DNA from: Candidatus Binatia bacterium
GTDB taxonomy: Bacteria; Desulfobacterota; Binatia; Bin18
Length of the DNA stretch: 64,000 nt
Reading direction: 5' to 3'
Assembly (NCBI GenBank): GCA_022820725.1
Contig: JAJEFA010000004.1
Coordinates: 124,001-188,000, forward strand
Shown here: piece by piece, positions 61,630 to 64,000 of the stretch
Position numbering within the stretch: the stretch's first letter is position 1
How the letters are laid out: every line of letters begins with the position of its first letter
Program-made: the position numbers and the translations under genes
Notes under the pieces: model-generated
The model's input: only the letters and a program-made list of their open reading frames with translations
Databases searched by the model: none
Told to the model about the DNA's origin: nothing

Positions 61630-61684
61630 GCGGGGCGAGGCAAGGCGCGGCAGGTGCATGGCACGGCAAGGCAGGGCACGGCAT
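61630..61684. repeat. Low-complexity GGCA/AAGGC tract
   Basis: Repeated words GGCAAGGC, GGCACGG, GGCAGGG between the phage-type gene and the surface protein gene. It may have arisen by slippage. Confidence 0.6.
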
Positions 61685-61713
61685 TTTCAGCAACAGACAC
61701 GGAGGGAGAAGCG

Positions 61714-64000
61714 ATGATGGGAAAATTGTGGACGAAGGTAGGGGTTGTGTTGGTCGGTGGGTTTCTACTCGGGAGCGGGCTCATCCTGGTCGCCCAGCCT
61801 GTTCAGGCGCATACGCAACCGCTGCCGAGTTGTAGTGGGCTGCCCACAGCGGGGACTTTTTTTGACAGCGCGCAAACGGCACTCCAGGTAGATGGAACAT
61901 TCGACCCAGCCGCCTTGACAACCGTACGAGGCACCGACCAATCCAATGAGGGTAATGACCGCTACCGCTATGCCAAGATCACTGTTCCCCAACTCGCAGC
62001 AGGAGAGTTGCGGGTGTTCTCAACAACCACTCCAACCGATGCAGTATTATGCCAGGGCTCTAGTGTCCGTGCCCGCTATAAAACAACCTATGATTCCGAC
62101 CATAACCGAGAAGAAGGAGCCGCACGGACCGCACGCACAAGAGCAGGTACGGCACGCACAGCGGCGGCGACTGCCCAGGCCGTGGTAGGTCAAACCAATC
62201 CTAGCGCTACCACATCCCAGTTAAGTAGAGCAGAATCCGATGCCCGGACTGCACTGAGGGACGCCGCTAGCTACCTTGATACAGTATCAAGGGCCTTAGA
62301 GAGCGCTGGACTGGGGGAAAGAGAAAACCCCCTCACCGAAGCCACGATCGGCTCCCCCCCCGCCTTCGACACCAACCAAGCATTAGCGACTCAGGTAGCC
62401 GCGGCGACGGCAAGGAATGCAGGCACGACTAATGCCGATAATCCGTTAAGTGACCCGCCAAGTCCAAGTGAGGAAATTACCGCATTGTATGGTCCTCCCG
62501 CTAGCGATACGCCCGCTGACGGCTCCGCTGCTGATGCTTTGATAGACGCTGCCGTAGCCTTAGAAGGTGCAGTAAGTAGCGAGCATGCGGGCTTCCAACT
62601 CCGTGCTGAGGTCAAGTCTGGCGATGCTGAGTTTATCCTCGTCACCGTGCAATCAGACACGGCCACGGCAGAACTGAATGTCGTCCCAGCAACAGGGCCG
62701 GACCTAGCCGTACAATTTCACGGGGCCATCTCTGCTGCCTCCCCAGGCGGCACACTGCGGACCAAAGGCAATGCCCTCTTTCACGACCTGACGGTGACCG
62801 CGCCCGGCCTGCTGACTGTCCAGGCGACCGGGACGGGTCCGATCAGCGGGACGTTGACGAACGCACCCAATGCCCGCACCATGGGCACTGGCAATAGTTT
62901 CAGTCTGGTTGTTCCGGTCGTACAATCAGGGCCGGCCTATCGTGTGGCGGTTGAATCGCAAGCCACAACCCGCCTCAGTTATGATCTGGTGATGACCTTT
63001 GCCGTGGCGATGTCCACAGCAAGCGGTGAGACGACGGTTCCCATTGCTGCGGCCCCGCCCTGGACCGGCACCGTAATCGACTCCGACGATCCGTCACCAC
63101 CTGAGATTGCCCCGCGTCCAGAAGCGAATGAGGGGGTGCAAGCCGACCGCGATGTCTTTGTGTTTACCCCGACGGCCTCTGGCCTGCTGGTGCTCAATGG
63201 CAATGTCGGGGCACGCACCTCTTCGGATACGGCGGGCGTGCTGTATGGGCCACTCGGGCAGATTGCGACGGCGAGCGGGGGCGGACCACGCAACCACTTC
63301 GGCTTCGATAATATCCCGGTGCAATCGGGCAATCACTATGCCGTGGTCGTCACGGGAACTGCGGGGCAGTATATCCTGGAGTCCAGCTTGGAGGAGGTGC
63401 CCGCGAGCAACCTTTCTACGGGAACCGATGAATTTGCCGAATCAACCATCGCCGTGACTCCCGACACGGATGAGGAGAAGATGCGCGATCGGTATTTGTT
63501 CACCATCGAGCACGCCGGCACGCTCCACCTGGAGACGACCGGCAATGATGATGTCGTGGGAACACTGTACGGACCGGATGGGCGCCTAGTGAAACGGGAT
63601 GACAATGGCGGGGAAGATCGGAACTTCCGGATTGTCGTGTCTGTCGTTCCGGGCCTGTATATGTTGGAAGTCGAGAGTCAAAGGCGGACGGTCGCAGTGA
63701 CCTATGAACTCGAATCCAATTTCCTCCGAGGTGCAACCATCGATGAACCCACCGACACGGACACCGACACGGATACCGATACGGACACCGACACCGACGG
63801 TGATCCCGTTACCCCCCCTACCGTTGACTCCCACGGCACTATCGATGCTCCTGCCTCCGGTGACTCCCGCACAGGCGTGAGCATGATCCACGGTTGGGTC
63901 TGTGGCGACGGCGATAATGATGTGCGGATCGAGATTCGCCGCGTTGGTAATACCCAGTTGGCCCTCCCCGCCTTCACCATTCCCTACGGATCGCCCCGTC
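61714..64000 (+). CDS. Large secreted modular protein, 3' partial
   Basis: Open for 762 codons to the right edge. Residues 1-34 are a signal peptide (hydrophobic core, PVQA). Then come: a Cys-bearing globular part to about 115; an Ala/Arg-rich helical part (about 135-200); repeated beta-rich modules from about 300 to 670 with phrases of the form VLYGPLGQIA / TLYGPDGRLV, like pre-peptidase C-terminal modules; an eight-fold Thr-Asp repeat (680-695, 63751-63798); and the start of a MIHGWVCGDGDN.VRIEI module. GGAGGGAGAAGCG precedes the ATGs at 61714 and 61717. Surface or extracellular location is inferred; role unknown. Confidence 0.75.
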   Translation, partial: MMGKLWTKVGVVLVGGFLLGSGLILVAQPVQAHTQPLPSCSGLPTAGTFFDSAQTALQVDGTFDPAALTTVRGTDQSNEGNDRYRYAKITVPQLAAGELRVFSTTTPTDAVLCQGSSVRARYKTTYDSDHNREEGAARTARTRAGTARTAAATAQAVVGQTNPSATTSQLSRAESDARTALRDAASYLDTVSRALESAGLGERENPLTEATIGSPPAFDTNQALATQVAAATARNAGTTNADNPLSDPPSPSEEITALYGPPASDTPADGSAADALIDAAVALEGAVSSEHAGFQLRAEVKSGDAEFILVTVQSDTATAELNVVPATGPDLAVQFHGAISAASPGGTLRTKGNALFHDLTVTAPGLLTVQATGTGPISGTLTNAPNARTMGTGNSFSLVVPVVQSGPAYRVAVESQATTRLSYDLVMTFAVAMSTASGETTVPIAAAPPWTGTVIDSDDPSPPEIAPRPEANEGVQADRDVFVFTPTASGLLVLNGNVGARTSSDTAGVLYGPLGQIATASGGGPRNHFGFDNIPVQSGNHYAVVVTGTAGQYILESSLEEVPASNLSTGTDEFAESTIAVTPDTDEEKMRDRYLFTIEHAGTLHLETTGNDDVVGTLYGPDGRLVKRDDNGGEDRNFRIVVSVVPGLYMLEVESQRRTVAVTYELESNFLRGATIDEPTDTDTDTDTDTDTDTDGDPVTPPTVDSHGTIDAPASGDSRTGVSMIHGWVCGDGDNDVRIEIRRVGNTQLALPAFTIPYGSPR
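63751..63798 (+). repeat. Thr-Asp hexanucleotide repeat (8 units)
   Basis: ACC/ACG-GAC/GAT repeated eight times, encoding (TD)8. The codons vary (GAC, GAT, ACC, ACG), so it is kept at protein level and is not a pure slippage tract. Acidic TD repeats often bind calcium or act as linkers. Confidence 0.85.

Noticed and set aside
61616..61700. GGCA-rich tract considered as a CRISPR or tandem array
   Set aside because: Units are short and irregular with no spacer structure. No cas gene is present in the window.
1..64000. tRNA, rRNA and tmRNA genes
   Set aside because: Intergenic gaps were read on both strands; no CCA-ended cloverleaf or rRNA-like sequence was seen.

Overview
The window is GC-rich, densely coded bacterial chromosome with no rRNA, tRNA, CRISPR array or intact transposase. 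Its content points to an uncultured Gram-negative environmental bacterium: six luciferase-like monooxygenase (LLM) genes, hydantoinase/oxoprolinase genes, a periplasmic PQQ dehydrogenase, three glutathione transferases and short REP-like hairpin repeats. Tectomicrobia/Entotheonella-like or deltaproteobacteria-like lineages would fit, but that is inference and weakly supported.

Layout. 1-984: LLM running off the left edge, with a signal peptide. 1081-5364: biotin operon bioF-bioA-bioD-bioB (minus strand) with a 12-bp-arm inverted repeat upstream. 5496-7728: hotdog thioesterase, SnoaL-like protein, LLM. 7729-10900: accessory islet with an HTH/DUF4258 pair, a truncated YaaW-type gene, a secreted repeat protein, a DUF2442/HigA pair and REP hairpins. 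10906-19707: minus-strand run LLM, HyuA, membrane metallophosphoesterase, HyuA, HyuB, with a sensor kinase upstream. 21801-27176: small catabolic and cofactor genes (muconolactone-isomerase-like, GarR-like dehydrogenase, histone-tail protein, moaC, Tat aldo-keto reductase, phosphodiesterase, CinA-like). 27179-31872 and 38054-43750: core genes. The second block is rpmE-prfA-prmC-murA-hisD-hisB and the first holds hisH-hisA and hisF. A 6-kb block (32034-37958: LLM, amidohydrolase, YghU-type GST, crotonase, methyltransferase, Rieske oxygenase) separates hisB from hisH.

43815-48501: M24 peptidase, truncated haemoglobin, GST, CvfB-like protein, LLM. 48644-51962: SDR lacking the usual catalytic Tyr, then a translationally coupled membrane protein and GTPase (DUF2868/DUF3482) of foreign-looking composition. 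52037-60051: PQQ dehydrogenase, ChaC, VOC protein, alpha/beta hydrolase, LLM, retropepsin-like protease, acetyltransferase, GST. 60292-64000: XRE regulator, an AT-rich promoter region with a structured GC-rich leader and a 15-codon ORF, a phage-type protein, and the first 762 codons of a secreted modular protein with a Thr-Asp repeat that continues past the right edge.

The genes suggest housekeeping (biotin, histidine, molybdenum cofactor, peptidoglycan and translation) interleaved with oxidative catabolism of unidentified organic substrates and detoxification. The best candidates for undescribed systems are the DUF2868/DUF3482 membrane GTPase pair, the 8-10.7 kb islet, and the XRE / structured leader / phage-type protein / giant surface protein module at the right end.
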